Assembly: GCA_900556585.1 (NCBI GenBank)
Contig: USPD01000013.1
Span: 1 to 27,628 of the forward strand
DNA: 27,628 nt
DNA from: an uncultured Eggerthella sp.
GTDB taxonomy: Bacteria > Actinomycetota > Coriobacteriia > Coriobacteriales > Eggerthellaceae
Direction: 5' to 3'
The translations under genes were made by a program, and so were the position numbers. Below, piece by piece: positions 7,900 through 16,716 of the stretch (position 1 is its first letter; each line of letters starts with the position of its first letter). The notes beneath the pieces were generated by a model. That model did not search any database and was not told where the DNA came from. It was given only the letters and a program-made list of their open reading frames with translations.

Positions 7900-8495
7900 T
7901 GATTGCACTTATTGATAATTACGACAGCTTTTCGTACAACCTTTACCAGTTGATTGGCTCCATTTCGCCCGATATTACCGTTTTCAGAAATGACGCTATA
8001 AGCGTTGACGAGCTAGAACACCTTGCACCTACCGCTTTAGTTCTTTCGCCAGGACCTGGACACCCCAAAGATGCTGGAATTTGCATTGAAGCAGTACAGC
8101 GGCTTTCAGGAAAACTCCCTATTCTTGGAGTCTGCTTAGGACACCAAGCAATTTGCGAAGCATTCGGTGCTCATGTTGGTCATGCAAAAAAACTTATGCA
8201 TGGAAAATCTTCACTTGCACAATTAGATACCACTTCTCAACTGTTTCATGGAATGCCTCAGGCAATTCAGGTAGCTCGCTATCATTCCCTTGCAGTAGAA
8301 GAACAAACAATGCCTAAGGACCTGCGTGTAATAGCAGAAAGCGAAGGCGAAGTTATGGCAGTCGAACACGTTGACTATCCAACCTATGGTGCTCAATTCC
8401 ATCCTGAGTCAATTCTTACCCCTTTAGGAATTGATATTCTTCGCAACTTTCTTGAACTAGCAAACAAACCAATCCAAAACATCTCTAGCGTTTAA
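7899..8495 (+). CDS. trpG: Anthranilate synthase component II (glutamine amidotransferase)
   Basis: Class I glutamine amidotransferase that hydrolyses glutamine and channels ammonia to TrpE. The catalytic triad is visible: Cys79 in GVCLGHQ, and His168 and Glu170 in QFHPES; the oxyanion strand SPGPGHP lies at 50-56. The start codon overlaps the trpE stop (TAATG) and has GGAGG six bases upstream, indicating translational coupling that keeps the two subunits balanced. Its 198 residues are normal for a stand-alone subunit not fused to TrpD. It could also serve PabB (4-amino-4-deoxychorismate synthesis), which cannot be judged from here. Confidence 0.96.
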   Translation: MIALIDNYDSFSYNLYQLIGSISPDITVFRNDAISVDELEHLAPTALVLSPGPGHPKDAGICIEAVQRLSGKLPILGVCLGHQAICEAFGAHVGHAKKLMHGKSSLAQLDTTSQLFHGMPQAIQVARYHSLAVEEQTMPKDLRVIAESEGEVMAVEHVDYPTYGAQFHPESILTPLGIDILRNFLELANKPIQNISSV

Positions 8496-8554
8496 CGCCC
8501 AAACCTTACTTCTAAATTCCGATACCAAACATAACAAACCAAAAGGAGATCACA

Positions 8555-9565
8555 ATGATTAAAGAAGCAATTCAGACCGTCACACAAAAGCAAGACCTTC
8601 CCTACGAAGAAGCAGAACAAGTAATGGACGAAATTATGAGCGGCAAAGCCACTCCTGTACAAATGGCTGCTTATTTAACTGCCTTGTCCATGAAAGGCGA
8701 AACCATTGATGAAATAACAGCATCCGCTGCAGGTATGCGCGCTCACTGTGTAAAGCTTCTCCATGAAATGGATGTGCTAGAAATTGTTGGTACTGGTGGC
8801 GACGGATCCAACTCTTTCAATATTTCAACCACTGCATCCCTGGTAATTGCAGCAGCAGGTATCCCTGTAGCCAAACACGGAAATCGCGCTGCTTCTTCAA
8901 AATGTGGCGCAGCTGACGTTCTTGAAGAGCTTGGTGTAAAAATTGATATTGCCCCTGAGCACAGCGCCGAACTTCTCAAAAAGATTAATATTTGCTTTCT
9001 CTTCGCGCAGAACTATCACATCGCTATGAAATATGTTGCACCTGTCCGCAAAGAGCTTGGAATTCGCACGGTATTTAATATCCTGGGTCCTCTTAGCAAT
9101 CCCGCCGGCGCAAATATGGAACTCATGGGCGTGTATGACGAAGAATTAGTAGAACCTCTAGCTCAGGTAATGGCAAAGCTTGGCGTTCGTCGTGGCATGG
9201 TGGTTTACGGACAAGATAGTCTCGACGAAATATCAATGGCAGGACCCACAAGCGTATGCGAAATAAAAGACGGTTGGTTCCAGTCATATGAAATAACCCC
9301 TGAGCAGTTTGGTTACGCCCGATGCGCTAAGCAGGACTTAGTCGGGGGAACACCAAAAGAAAATGCAGCAATAACCCGCGCCATCATCAACGGAGAAGAT
9401 CGAGGCCCCAAACGTGGAGCTGTTTGTTTAAACGCAGGAGCAGCTCTCTACATTACTGGAGCAGCAGAAACCATGGAAGCTGGTGCTCGCTTAGCTGAGC
9501 AAATCATTGACGAAGGTAAAGCAGCCGCAAAACTTGATGAATTCATCCAGGAGACCAACCGATGA
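8555..9565 (+). CDS. trpD: Anthranilate phosphoribosyltransferase
   Basis: Joins anthranilate to phosphoribosyl pyrophosphate to give phosphoribosyl-anthranilate. The PRPP-binding glycine loop GTGGDGSNSF is at 79-88 and the anthranilate/PRPP site KHGNRAASSKCG at 107-118; length (336 residues) is normal. A clean AAAGGAG precedes the ATG. A 59-base gap separates it from trpG with no clear hairpin, and it overlaps trpC by four bases (ATGA). Its PRPP substrate is made by Prs, also encoded in this window. Confidence 0.97.
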   Translation: MIKEAIQTVTQKQDLPYEEAEQVMDEIMSGKATPVQMAAYLTALSMKGETIDEITASAAGMRAHCVKLLHEMDVLEIVGTGGDGSNSFNISTTASLVIAAAGIPVAKHGNRAASSKCGAADVLEELGVKIDIAPEHSAELLKKINICFLFAQNYHIAMKYVAPVRKELGIRTVFNILGPLSNPAGANMELMGVYDEELVEPLAQVMAKLGVRRGMVVYGQDSLDEISMAGPTSVCEIKDGWFQSYEITPEQFGYARCAKQDLVGGTPKENAAITRAIINGEDRGPKRGAVCLNAGAALYITGAAETMEAGARLAEQIIDEGKAAAKLDEFIQETNR

Positions 9566-10473
9566 GCTATACCAAAACAACCAACCACGCCGCAGCAATG
9601 AGCAACAGCACTTCACAAGTTTACACGGCAACACCACCCGCTGTAGCACATGATGGATCCATCTTGGAACGAATTGCCCAGGCTACGTACAAGCGTATTG
9701 AAGAAGAGCGAAAGCTTGTTCCTGATGAAACTCTCATCAAACAGGCTCAAGCACGTGCCGCCAAGGAAAAGGAAGAAGCAGGTTTCACCTTCCCCTTTGA
9801 ACAAGCGCTCGCAGCCCCAGGCATTTCTTTTATTTGTGAAGTTAAAAAGGCATCGCCTTCAAAAGGAATCATTGCTGAAGACTTTCCGTATGTTGACATT
9901 GCAAAAGAATACGAAAAAGCTGGAGCGTCTGCTATTTCATGCCTGACTGAACCTTACTGGTTTTTAGGGTCAAATGACTATTTACAAGCAATAACTAACG
10001 AGGTTTCTATTCCTGTACTACGCAAAGACTTCACTATAGATGCTCGCATGATTTATGAAGCAAAGGTACTAGGAGCACAAGCAATACTTTTGATTTGCTC
10101 ATTATTGAGCGATAACATACTACACGAATATATAGCTCTTGCTCATAGCTTAGGTTTGTCTGCCCTTGTTGAAACGCATGACGAAACAGAAATTGCACGA
10201 GCCCTTAAAGAAGGTGCGCGCATCATCGGAGTAAACAATCGTAATCTTGCCACCTTTGATGTTGATACCCAAAACAGCAAGCGACTACGCAACTTTGCAG
10301 GAAATGACGTGCTGTTCGTTTCGGAAAGTGGTATTTCAACCCATAACGATATTGCCTCACTTACCACTATTGGCGTAGATGCCGTGTTAATTGGTGAGGC
10401 TCTTATGAGAAGTGCCGACAAAAAAGCAATGCTTGCCTATTTAAAAACAGGAGAGGGCAAAGGTAATGCGTAA
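9562..10473 (+). CDS. trpC: Indole-3-glycerol phosphate synthase with short N-terminal extension
   Basis: Closes the ring of the rearranged ribulotide to indole-3-glycerol phosphate. The (beta/alpha)8 motifs are present: CEVKKASPSKG (92-102, catalytic Glu93 and Lys95), VLRKDF with the second catalytic lysine, VNNRNL, and SESGI. The 303 residues exceed the usual 255-270 because about 30 residues precede the first recognisable helix (GSILERIAQ). The ATGA overlap with trpD and the AGGAG eight bases upstream support the 9562 start. An in-frame ATG at 9598 lacks a ribosome-binding site. Confidence 0.96.
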   Translation: MSYTKTTNHAAAMSNSTSQVYTATPPAVAHDGSILERIAQATYKRIEEERKLVPDETLIKQAQARAAKEKEEAGFTFPFEQALAAPGISFICEVKKASPSKGIIAEDFPYVDIAKEYEKAGASAISCLTEPYWFLGSNDYLQAITNEVSIPVLRKDFTIDARMIYEAKVLGAQAILLICSLLSDNILHEYIALAHSLGLSALVETHDETEIARALKEGARIIGVNNRNLATFDVDTQNSKRLRNFAGNDVLFVSESGISTHNDIASLTTIGVDAVLIGEALMRSADKKAMLAYLKTGEGKGNA

Positions 10474-11140
10474 CACCGAACAATCGCGCAAAGCTTTACA
10501 GGGATTATTTAGCGCTAGGCAAACACATCCCGTCATTAAACTCTGTGGAATGACACGAGCAGAAGATATCCAAGCGGTTAATACAGCGAAACCTACTTTT
10601 TGCGGCTTCATTATCAATGTTCCAAAAAGCAAGCGTAATCTTACCCCCACCCAACAAACAACCCTTGTTACAAACCTTTCCGCTTCAATATATTCAGTTG
10701 GAGTTTTGGTAGATGAACCTATTGAAAGCGCTGTTTCACTAGCGCAGTCAGACTGTTTTGATGCTCTTCAATTACACGGCAATGAAGACAATCTCTATAT
10801 TCAAGCAATCAAAAAGCAGGTATCTATACCTATCATTCAAGCATTTCAGATACATGAAGGATTTAATTTCGGCATCGTAGAAAACAGCCTTGCCGATATG
10901 GTTTTGCTTGACAGCGGAAGCGGCAGCGGAAAGCCGTTTGAGTGGAATATTGTCCCTCAAACTATTCGTCCGTTTTTTCTAGCTGGAGGACTTACCCCAC
11001 AAACCATCCCGCAAGCAATTGAACACGTCCACCCATGGGGGTTAGACCTAAGCAGCGGAATTGAACGAAACGGATATAAGGATAAAGAAAAAATAATGGA
11101 AGCAGTAGCTGCAGTAAAACAAACCAGCTCTGCACGTTAG
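10466..11140 (+). CDS. trpF: Phosphoribosylanthranilate isomerase
   Basis: Amadori rearrangement of phosphoribosyl-anthranilate. The general base Cys27 is in IKLCGMTR and the general acid Asp149 in LLDSGSGSG; the phosphate-binding loops FLAGGL and GLDLSSGIE follow. It starts eight bases inside trpC, with GGAGAGG nine bases upstream, so translation is coupled. About 20 residues precede the usual start region, making it slightly long (224 residues). It is separate from TrpC here rather than fused as in enterobacteria. Confidence 0.95.
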   Translation: MRNTEQSRKALQGLFSARQTHPVIKLCGMTRAEDIQAVNTAKPTFCGFIINVPKSKRNLTPTQQTTLVTNLSASIYSVGVLVDEPIESAVSLAQSDCFDALQLHGNEDNLYIQAIKKQVSIPIIQAFQIHEGFNFGIVENSLADMVLLDSGSGSGKPFEWNIVPQTIRPFFLAGGLTPQTIPQAIEHVHPWGLDLSSGIERNGYKDKEKIMEAVAAVKQTSSAR

Positions 11141-11149
11141 GAGTACATA

Positions 11150-12334
11150 ATGACAACTGGACGATTCGGAATACACGGCGGACAATATATTCCCGAAACC
11201 TTAATGAATGCCATAATTGAACTTGACGAAGCCTACAACCACTACAAAAATGACCCTGAATTTAAACAGGAGTTACAGCAGCTTTTGAATGACTATGCGG
11301 GAAGGCCTTCACGTCTTTATTTTGCCAAACGTATAACCCAAGATTTAGGGGGAGCAAAAATATACCTTAAACGTGAAGATTTAAATCACACTGGCGCCCA
11401 TAAGATTAATAACGTTTTAGGGCAAGCACTTCTTGCTAAAAAAATGGGAAAGACTCGCTTAATTGCTGAGACGGGTGCTGGTCAACACGGTGTTGCAAGT
11501 GCTACTGCTGCAGCACTATTAAACATGGAATGCGTTGTTTTTATGGGACGTGAGGACACCGAACGCCAAGCGCTCAATGTATACAAAATGCGTTTACTTG
11601 GAGCTGAAGTACGAGCAGTAGATACTGGTACGGGCACATTAAAAGACGCTGTGAGCGAAACATTCCGCGAATGGACTAACCGCATTGCTGATACTCACTA
11701 TTGTCTAGGATCCTGTATGGGACCTCATCCCTTCCCTACCATGGTACGTGATTTTCAAGCAGTAATTTCTGCAGAAATTAAAGATCAAATGTTAGAGCTT
11801 GAAGGCAAATTACCTGATGTGGTAATGGCATGCGTAGGCGGTGGATCAAACGCTATAGGATCGTTCTATCATTTCATCAACCACCCTGAAGTACGCCTCA
11901 TTGGATGCGAGGCAGCAGGACGAGGTATTGATACCTTTGAAACTGCAGCAACTATCGCAACTGGCAAGCTAGGTATTTTCCATGGCATGAAAAGCTATTT
12001 TTGCCAGGATGAATTTGGTCAGATTGCTCCCGTTTATTCAATTTCCGCTGGACTTGATTATCCCGGTATTGGTCCTGAACATGCTGCCCTCCATGACTCT
12101 GGCAGAGCAGAATATGTCGCCATCACCGACGATGAAGCAGTTGATGCCTTCGAATATCTTTCTCGAATGGAAGGAATTATTCCTGCAATCGAAAGCGCTC
12201 ATGCAGTGGCCTATGCTCGCAAGCTTGCTCCTACTCTAAGTCCTGACCAAACCATAGTAATTACTCTTTCAGGCAGAGGAGATAAAGACTGCGCCGCTAT
12301 AGCTCGCTATCGTGGAGAAGATCTGCACGAGTAA
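11150..12334 (+). CDS. trpB: Tryptophan synthase beta chain
   Basis: Pyridoxal phosphate enzyme that condenses indole with serine to tryptophan. The cofactor lysine is Lys85 in HTGAHKINN. The substrate loop AETGAGQHG, the phosphate-binding CVGGGSNAIG and the C-terminal LSGRGDKD are all intact, and 394 residues is the normal length for the TrpB1 type that pairs with TrpA. The ribosome-binding site TTAGGAG overlaps the trpF stop codon nine bases upstream. Confidence 0.98.
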   Translation: MTTGRFGIHGGQYIPETLMNAIIELDEAYNHYKNDPEFKQELQQLLNDYAGRPSRLYFAKRITQDLGGAKIYLKREDLNHTGAHKINNVLGQALLAKKMGKTRLIAETGAGQHGVASATAAALLNMECVVFMGREDTERQALNVYKMRLLGAEVRAVDTGTGTLKDAVSETFREWTNRIADTHYCLGSCMGPHPFPTMVRDFQAVISAEIKDQMLELEGKLPDVVMACVGGGSNAIGSFYHFINHPEVRLIGCEAAGRGIDTFETAATIATGKLGIFHGMKSYFCQDEFGQIAPVYSISAGLDYPGIGPEHAALHDSGRAEYVAITDDEAVDAFEYLSRMEGIIPAIESAHAVAYARKLAPTLSPDQTIVITLSGRGDKDCAAIARYRGEDLHE

Positions 12335-12370
12335 AATCAACACGCTACTTACCTAATAAGGAGATTTATT

Positions 12371-13150
12371 ATGAGCGCTATTCAACATGCTTTCGATCAT
12401 GGAAAAGCATTCATTCCTTTTATTACCTGCGGTGACCCTGACCTAGAAACAACAGAACAACTAATATATGCCATGGAACGTGCAGGTGCCGACTTGATTG
12501 AGTTGGGCATTCCTTTTTCTGACCCCACTGCGGAAGGTCCTGTTATTCAAGCGGCCAACCTTCGATCTTTACATGCTGGAACCACCACAGATAAAGTGTT
12601 TGATTTGGTACGCAACGTAAGAAGAAATACTTCTATTCCTTTAGCGTTCATGACATATGCCAATGTAATCTTTTCTTATGGCATCGATCGTTTCGCACAA
12701 ACGGCAGCGGATGCAGGAATTGATGCTGTTATTCTTCCCGATGTTCCCTATGAAGAATCAGCAGAATTTGATGTACCTTTTGCACGTGTTGGTATTGATC
12801 GCATTTCTATGATTGCTCCTACCTCCCATGAACGAATTGCCAAAATCGCCAAGGAGGCACATGGTTTTGTCTACTGCGTTTCTTCACTCGGCGTTACGGG
12901 AGTTCGATCCAACATCACTACTGACGTTGGAGCCATGGTGGATCTTGTAAAGAGAGAAAAAGATATTCCCTGCGCTATTGGATTCGGCATTTCCACTCCA
13001 GAACAAGCAACCACTATGGCGGCAAAAAGTGACGGAGCTATTGTAGGGAGCGCTATAGTAAAGCTGTGTGCACAGTACGGAACCGAATGTGTTCCCTATG
13101 TAGAAGAATATGTTCGCACCATGAAAGAAGCGGTAATGAAAGCAAACTAA
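12371..13150 (+). CDS. trpA: Tryptophan synthase alpha chain
   Basis: Cleaves indole-3-glycerol phosphate to indole, passed through a tunnel to TrpB. The catalytic Glu44 is in IELGIPFSDP. The second catalytic acid, normally Asp in SDPLADGP, is Glu55 here (SDPTAEGP), a conservative change. The rest of the barrel is intact, including YANVIFSYG and the phosphate-binding VGSAI. It has 259 residues, with AAGGAG seven bases before the ATG. It is the last gene of the operon and a terminator follows. Confidence 0.96.
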   Translation: MSAIQHAFDHGKAFIPFITCGDPDLETTEQLIYAMERAGADLIELGIPFSDPTAEGPVIQAANLRSLHAGTTTDKVFDLVRNVRRNTSIPLAFMTYANVIFSYGIDRFAQTAADAGIDAVILPDVPYEESAEFDVPFARVGIDRISMIAPTSHERIAKIAKEAHGFVYCVSSLGVTGVRSNITTDVGAMVDLVKREKDIPCAIGFGISTPEQATTMAAKSDGAIVGSAIVKLCAQYGTECVPYVEEYVRTMKEAVMKAN

Positions 13151-13196
13151 GTACTTAACTTACGTACAAACTATGGTGACTTGAAAAAGAGCAGCA

Positions 13197-13248
13197 TTAA
13201 TGGTTCGTTCCTTTTACTACAATAAGACCGAACTATTAACATTTTTTT
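13197..13248 (+). terminator. Terminator of the trp operon
   Basis: An imperfect 14-bp stem (13197-13210 with 13226-13239, one G-U pair and one mismatch) has a 15-base loop and is followed by seven T residues (13242-13248). It lies about 50 bases after trpA and ends just 22 bases before the next start codon. I could not identify a clear promoter for the downstream gene in this gap. Confidence 0.75.
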
Positions 13249-13270
13249 AAGATTTACTTTAAAGGCTTAC

Positions 13271-15202
13271 ATGATTGCTATAGATATCTCAGCCCCTATT
13301 GCTGCTCTTTTTCTTATTCTTCTCGTAGGATTTATTTGCATTATTGTATTTCGCAAAAAGCTATTTACCTATGTAGAAGCAAATAACATTCCCCTACAGA
13401 AAACTCAATATGTCCTCAAGATAGTTGTTGCACTGATTTGCATTCCTGCTGGGTTCCTTCTAGTAGAGCTTCCCTATAACACCCATTTATTTGAAATGGA
13501 CCTTAATTACGTTGCTTTAAATCTGCTCTTATTTGCGGTGTTTTTCGTGTTAATTTTCTCATGGGGACAACGCACTAAAACATCGATGGTTCTCTATCTA
13601 CTCGTCTGCTTTATCGCAGGAGTAGCAAGCCATTTTGTAGCTCTCTTTAAAGGACAACCAATTTTGCCTTCCGATGTTGCCGCACTTCAAACAGCGGCAA
13701 CAGTAGGCGGTGGATATACCTATGTTCTTGACGATCAAATACTCCAAGCAGTTATCATCTTCGAAATACTTGCCTGCCTTATTGCCCTTCTCCCTACAAC
13801 AACCTTAACCAAACGTACGATAGGCATAAATATAGCCCTGGCAGCGTGCATTAGCTTAGTTTCAGTACTCTGGTTTAGTAATACAAATATCGAAGAAGAG
13901 TACCAATGCAGCGTTGATGTATGGAGTAGCCTTGACTCATACCAGCAAAAAGGGGCTCTTCTTTGTTTCCTTCAACGCTCTCAGCAACTAGCCCCGCAAA
14001 CACCTCAAGGCTATTCGCATGAAGAAGCCATTAATCTACGAAACGGGACATCAATCACCTACAACGATAAGGCGTTATCGGGCGCATCGTTAGAGCAAGC
14101 GGCACAAGCCCTTGATCCCTCAGTGCAGCCAAGCATCGTAGTAATTATGAATGAAACGTTTTCTGATATTTCGCAGTATCAAGCAATTGATAAAACCTAC
14201 GATGGTATTCCCCTTTTTAGATCACTGTGCAACGATGCTCTCCTTTCCGGTAATGCCTATGTGTCTGCCCTAGGAGGAGGAACGTGCAATAGCGAATTCG
14301 AATTCCTTACCGGATCAACAACAGGAATTCTTGGTGCAGGAGTGTATCCCTATATGCTCTATGACCTACAAAACGCTGATAACCTAGCTCAATACTTGTC
14401 GAATATGGGATACGAAACAACCGCTATACACCCTGCAAGCGCTTCAAACTGGCGTCGTGACCGCGTATATCAGCAGTTGGGGTTCGATACGTTCTACGAC
14501 ATTACTTCGTTTAGTGAAGATGTTCAAACACGTCGCGGATTGGTAACTGATGCGGCAACTTATGATGTGATTCTGGATAAACTTACCCAAAGTGATACGG
14601 CGCAATTTATCTTTGACGTTACTATCGCGAATCATAGCGGCTACGACACTGGCGAAATTAGCGAAGAAGACCAAATTCATACCTTAGTTAACGGTGAATC
14701 TAACTCAGAAGTAGATGAATATATAAGCTGTATTCGCTACTCAGATATAGAGTTTTATTCTTTTATTAGTTCACTCAAAAACATTAATCGGTCTGTCATT
14801 GTATGCATGTTTGGCGATCATCAACCAGGTTTCGCTGATGAACTTGCCCAGGCATCGCTTGATAAGCCAGTTTCTGAATTCAGCATCGAAGAAACTCAAA
14901 TGCGCTACAACACGCCTTACATAATTTGGACCAACAACGAAGAATTACGCAAAGTGTATGGTACAGGAAATACTGCCGATTTAAGCCTTAATTATCTTGG
15001 ATCAAATGTATTGAAAGCATCAGGGCTTCCCCTAGATGAATATTTCGCTTTCAATAAGGCCATAGAACAAGAAATTCCTGCCATAAATCTTAATGGGTAT
15101 CAAGATTCGGCAGGAATTTGGTATTGGCAAAAAGAAGAAAGTGACGCTTCAGCTGCCCTTGAGGAACTTGCTATTGTGCAACACGATAATCTGTTCAATT
15201 AG
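13271..15202 (+). CDS. LtaS-type membrane sulfatase-fold phosphoglycerol transferase
   Basis: Family of membrane enzymes that move glycerol phosphate (or a similar polar group) from phosphatidylglycerol onto cell-envelope polymers or glycolipids. About six hydrophobic helices fill residues 8-200, then an extracellular sulfatase-like domain. Within it, Glu295 (IMNETFSD) is a likely metal ligand, Thr338 in GGGTCNSEF the likely nucleophile, NHSGY a substrate-site histidine, and Asp516/His517 in FGDHQPG metal ligands. The set matches LtaS-type active sites. Start: AAAGG five bases upstream of ATG. At 643 residues the length is typical. It stands alone, without lipoteichoic acid glycolipid genes nearby, so the acceptor is unknown; lipoteichoic acid synthase is one possibility. 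Confidence 0.88.
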   Translation: MIAIDISAPIAALFLILLVGFICIIVFRKKLFTYVEANNIPLQKTQYVLKIVVALICIPAGFLLVELPYNTHLFEMDLNYVALNLLLFAVFFVLIFSWGQRTKTSMVLYLLVCFIAGVASHFVALFKGQPILPSDVAALQTAATVGGGYTYVLDDQILQAVIIFEILACLIALLPTTTLTKRTIGINIALAACISLVSVLWFSNTNIEEEYQCSVDVWSSLDSYQQKGALLCFLQRSQQLAPQTPQGYSHEEAINLRNGTSITYNDKALSGASLEQAAQALDPSVQPSIVVIMNETFSDISQYQAIDKTYDGIPLFRSLCNDALLSGNAYVSALGGGTCNSEFEFLTGSTTGILGAGVYPYMLYDLQNADNLAQYLSNMGYETTAIHPASASNWRRDRVYQQLGFDTFYDITSFSEDVQTRRGLVTDAATYDVILDKLTQSDTAQFIFDVTIANHSGYDTGEISEEDQIHTLVNGESNSEVDEYISCIRYSDIEFYSFISSLKNINRSVIVCMFGDHQPGFADELAQASLDKPVSEFSIEETQMRYNTPYIIWTNNEELRKVYGTGNTADLSLNYLGSNVLKASGLPLDEYFAFNKAIEQEIPAINLNGYQDSAGIWYWQKEESDASAALEELAIVQHDNLFN

Positions 15203-15257
15203 TACTACTCATTTGAAACAGAAGCAGGATCCCAACCCTTTGACAACGACTCTGCAA

Positions 15258-15797
15258 TTAGCGGCCCTTTGCCATTTTTGCTGCAATTTCTTCAGGAGAA
15301 AGCTGAGTTTCTTCAAAAATGCTATCGGAATCAAGACCAAAAGCGGTATGCAAACAACGAACCGCTGTTTGAACCTGACTTCCTTCAACAACAACAGAAA
15401 TACGAATTGGGCTTGTTGAAATCATCATGATGTTGACATGATTTTCAGCCAGCGCCGCAAATGCTTTAGCGGCAACACCAGGACTTGATTTCATACCAGT
15501 GCCAACCAGAGACACTTTAGCAATATTGTCATCCAGCAAAGACGTAGCACCAAACTGCTGCGTAATACGTTCTACCGCTGATTCAGCTTGTTCTTTCTGA
15601 GATCCAGGGAAGGTGAAAGAAATATTAGCTTTACCATCATTGGTTACGTTTTGGATGATCATATCAACCGAAACATCGCTCGAAGCAAGAATAGAAAATA
15701 CCCGTGCTGCAATACCTAATTCATCAGGAAGACCACGTAGGGTAATTTTCATTTCAGATGTATCGTGTGCAATACCAGAAATAACTGCCTGCTCCAT
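15258..15797 (-). CDS. lysC: Probable internal start: aspartokinase beta (regulatory) chain
   Basis: Inside lysC, Met247 (MEQAVISG) is preceded by a perfect AAGGAGG (15815-15809) 11 bases before its ATG, giving a 179-residue in-frame product with both ACT domains. Bacillus subtilis LysC and Corynebacterium glutamicum Ask are known to make such a beta chain from the equivalent methionine (MEEAVLTG in C. glutamicum), assembling as alpha2beta2. The position and strong ribosome-binding site support the same here; the spacer is slightly long. Confidence 0.7.
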   Translation of the reverse strand: MEQAVISGIAHDTSEMKITLRGLPDELGIAARVFSILASSDVSVDMIIQNVTNDGKANISFTFPGSQKEQAESAVERITQQFGATSLLDDNIAKVSLVGTGMKSSPGVAAKAFAALAENHVNIMMISTSPIRISVVVEGSQVQTAVRCLHTAFGLDSDSIFEETQLSPEEIAAKMAKGR

Positions 15798-16535
15798 GGA
15801 AGGAACAACCTCCTTGATAAGTGTGCCTTCTTCATCAGAGAAAGCAGAACGAGAATGAATGACAACATTATATTTACGAGCAAATTCCACTGCGCGTGCC
15901 TGCAAAACACCAGCTCCACCGCTGGAGAGCTCAAGCATATCATCATATGAAATACAGCTTAGTTTTCGAGCACGTGGTGCTACGCGAGGATCTGCCGTAT
16001 AGATACCTTCAACATCGGAATAGATTTCGCAAACATCAGCATTAATACCATAAGCAAGTGCAACAGCAGTGGTATCAGAACCACCACGTCCTAACGTTGT
16101 GATATCACCTACTTCAGAAATGCCTTGGAATCCAGCAACAACAACAATCGCTCCCGTATCGAGTGCCTTACGAATCTTATCGGCATCAATGTCTTCAATT
16201 TTTGCACTGGAGAAATTGTTATCGGTTGTAATGCCAGCTTGCCAGCCAGTAAAGCTAACCGCGTTATAACCAAGAGCCTGAATTGCCATAGCAAGCAAAG
16301 ACATGCTTACCTGTTCGCCTGTGGAAAGCAACATATCCATTTCACGTTTAGTAGGATGATCGTTTAATGCTGCCGCCAATCCAACTAATTCATCAGTTGT
16401 TTTGCCCATAGCAGACACTACCGCCACTACATCATGTCCTTGTTGCTTCATAGCAATAAGGCGTTTAGCTACGTTTTTAATTCTTTCTGGAGAAGCTACT
16501 GAAGTGCCTCCAAATTTTGAAACTATTAACGACAT
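15258..16535 (-). CDS. lysC: Aspartokinase, alpha chain with ACT regulatory domains
   Basis: Phosphorylates aspartate, the entry step to lysine, threonine, methionine and diaminopimelate. The kinase domain shows KFGGTSV (7-13), LGRGGSDTTAVAL (148-160) and SDVEGIYTADPR (173-184). Two ACT domains for amino-acid feedback occupy about 260-425. The start at 16535 matches the family N-terminus, though its ribosome-binding site (AAGAAAG) is weak; an upstream in-frame ATG at 16577 adds a non-homologous stretch. The product feeds Asd, encoded at 4647-5693. It converges with the LtaS-type gene across 54 bases in which I see no clear terminator. Confidence 0.96.
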   Translation of the reverse strand: MSLIVSKFGGTSVASPERIKNVAKRLIAMKQQGHDVVAVVSAMGKTTDELVGLAAALNDHPTKREMDMLLSTGEQVSMSLLAMAIQALGYNAVSFTGWQAGITTDNNFSSAKIEDIDADKIRKALDTGAIVVVAGFQGISEVGDITTLGRGGSDTTAVALAYGINADVCEIYSDVEGIYTADPRVAPRARKLSCISYDDMLELSSGGAGVLQARAVEFARKYNVVIHSRSAFSDEEGTLIKEVVPSMEQAVISGIAHDTSEMKITLRGLPDELGIAARVFSILASSDVSVDMIIQNVTNDGKANISFTFPGSQKEQAESAVERITQQFGATSLLDDNIAKVSLVGTGMKSSPGVAAKAFAALAENHVNIMMISTSPIRISVVVEGSQVQTAVRCLHTAFGLDSDSIFEETQLSPEEIAAKMAKGR

Positions 16536-16597
16536 TGTCTTCTTTCTTACGTGAGAGCAATGAATACATATTAACAAAAGAAAACAGTTGCGTCCGA

Positions 16598-16626
16598 ATT
16601 GAATTATGTACGGTAGTCCACGTCAA
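16598..16626 (-). promoter_or_regulatory. Possible lysC promoter
   Basis: On the minus strand TTGACG (16626-16621) is followed after 17 bases by TTCAAT (16603-16598; four of six -10 positions). This would give a leader of about 55 bases. The -35 lies just downstream of the hairpin that ends the preceding unit. The leader is too short for a lysine riboswitch and shows no such structure. Confidence 0.4.
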
Positions 16627-16636
16627 AGAAACGGAA

Positions 16637-16670
16637 CGGCGACACCGTACAAGTAAGTACGATGCCGCCG
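16637..16670 (-). terminator. Hairpin, probable terminator of the recJ-rel-DUF47 unit
   Basis: A 14-bp uninterrupted stem (16637-16650 with 16657-16670, two G-U pairs) has a 6-base loop. It lies about 47 bases after the DUF47 gene and is followed on the minus strand by a moderately T-rich TTCCGTTTCTTT. The T-tract is imperfect, so partial read-through into lysC is possible. Confidence 0.65.
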
Positions 16671-16716
16671 CAGTAAGCACAAAACCGTTGCGCAAGCATT
16701 CAATGGTTCTATGTTG

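Noticed and set aside
16536..16716. Lysine riboswitch upstream of lysC
   Set aside because: The gap is only 181 bases and is largely a terminator-type hairpin plus a likely promoter; no multi-helix lysine-aptamer pattern is visible.
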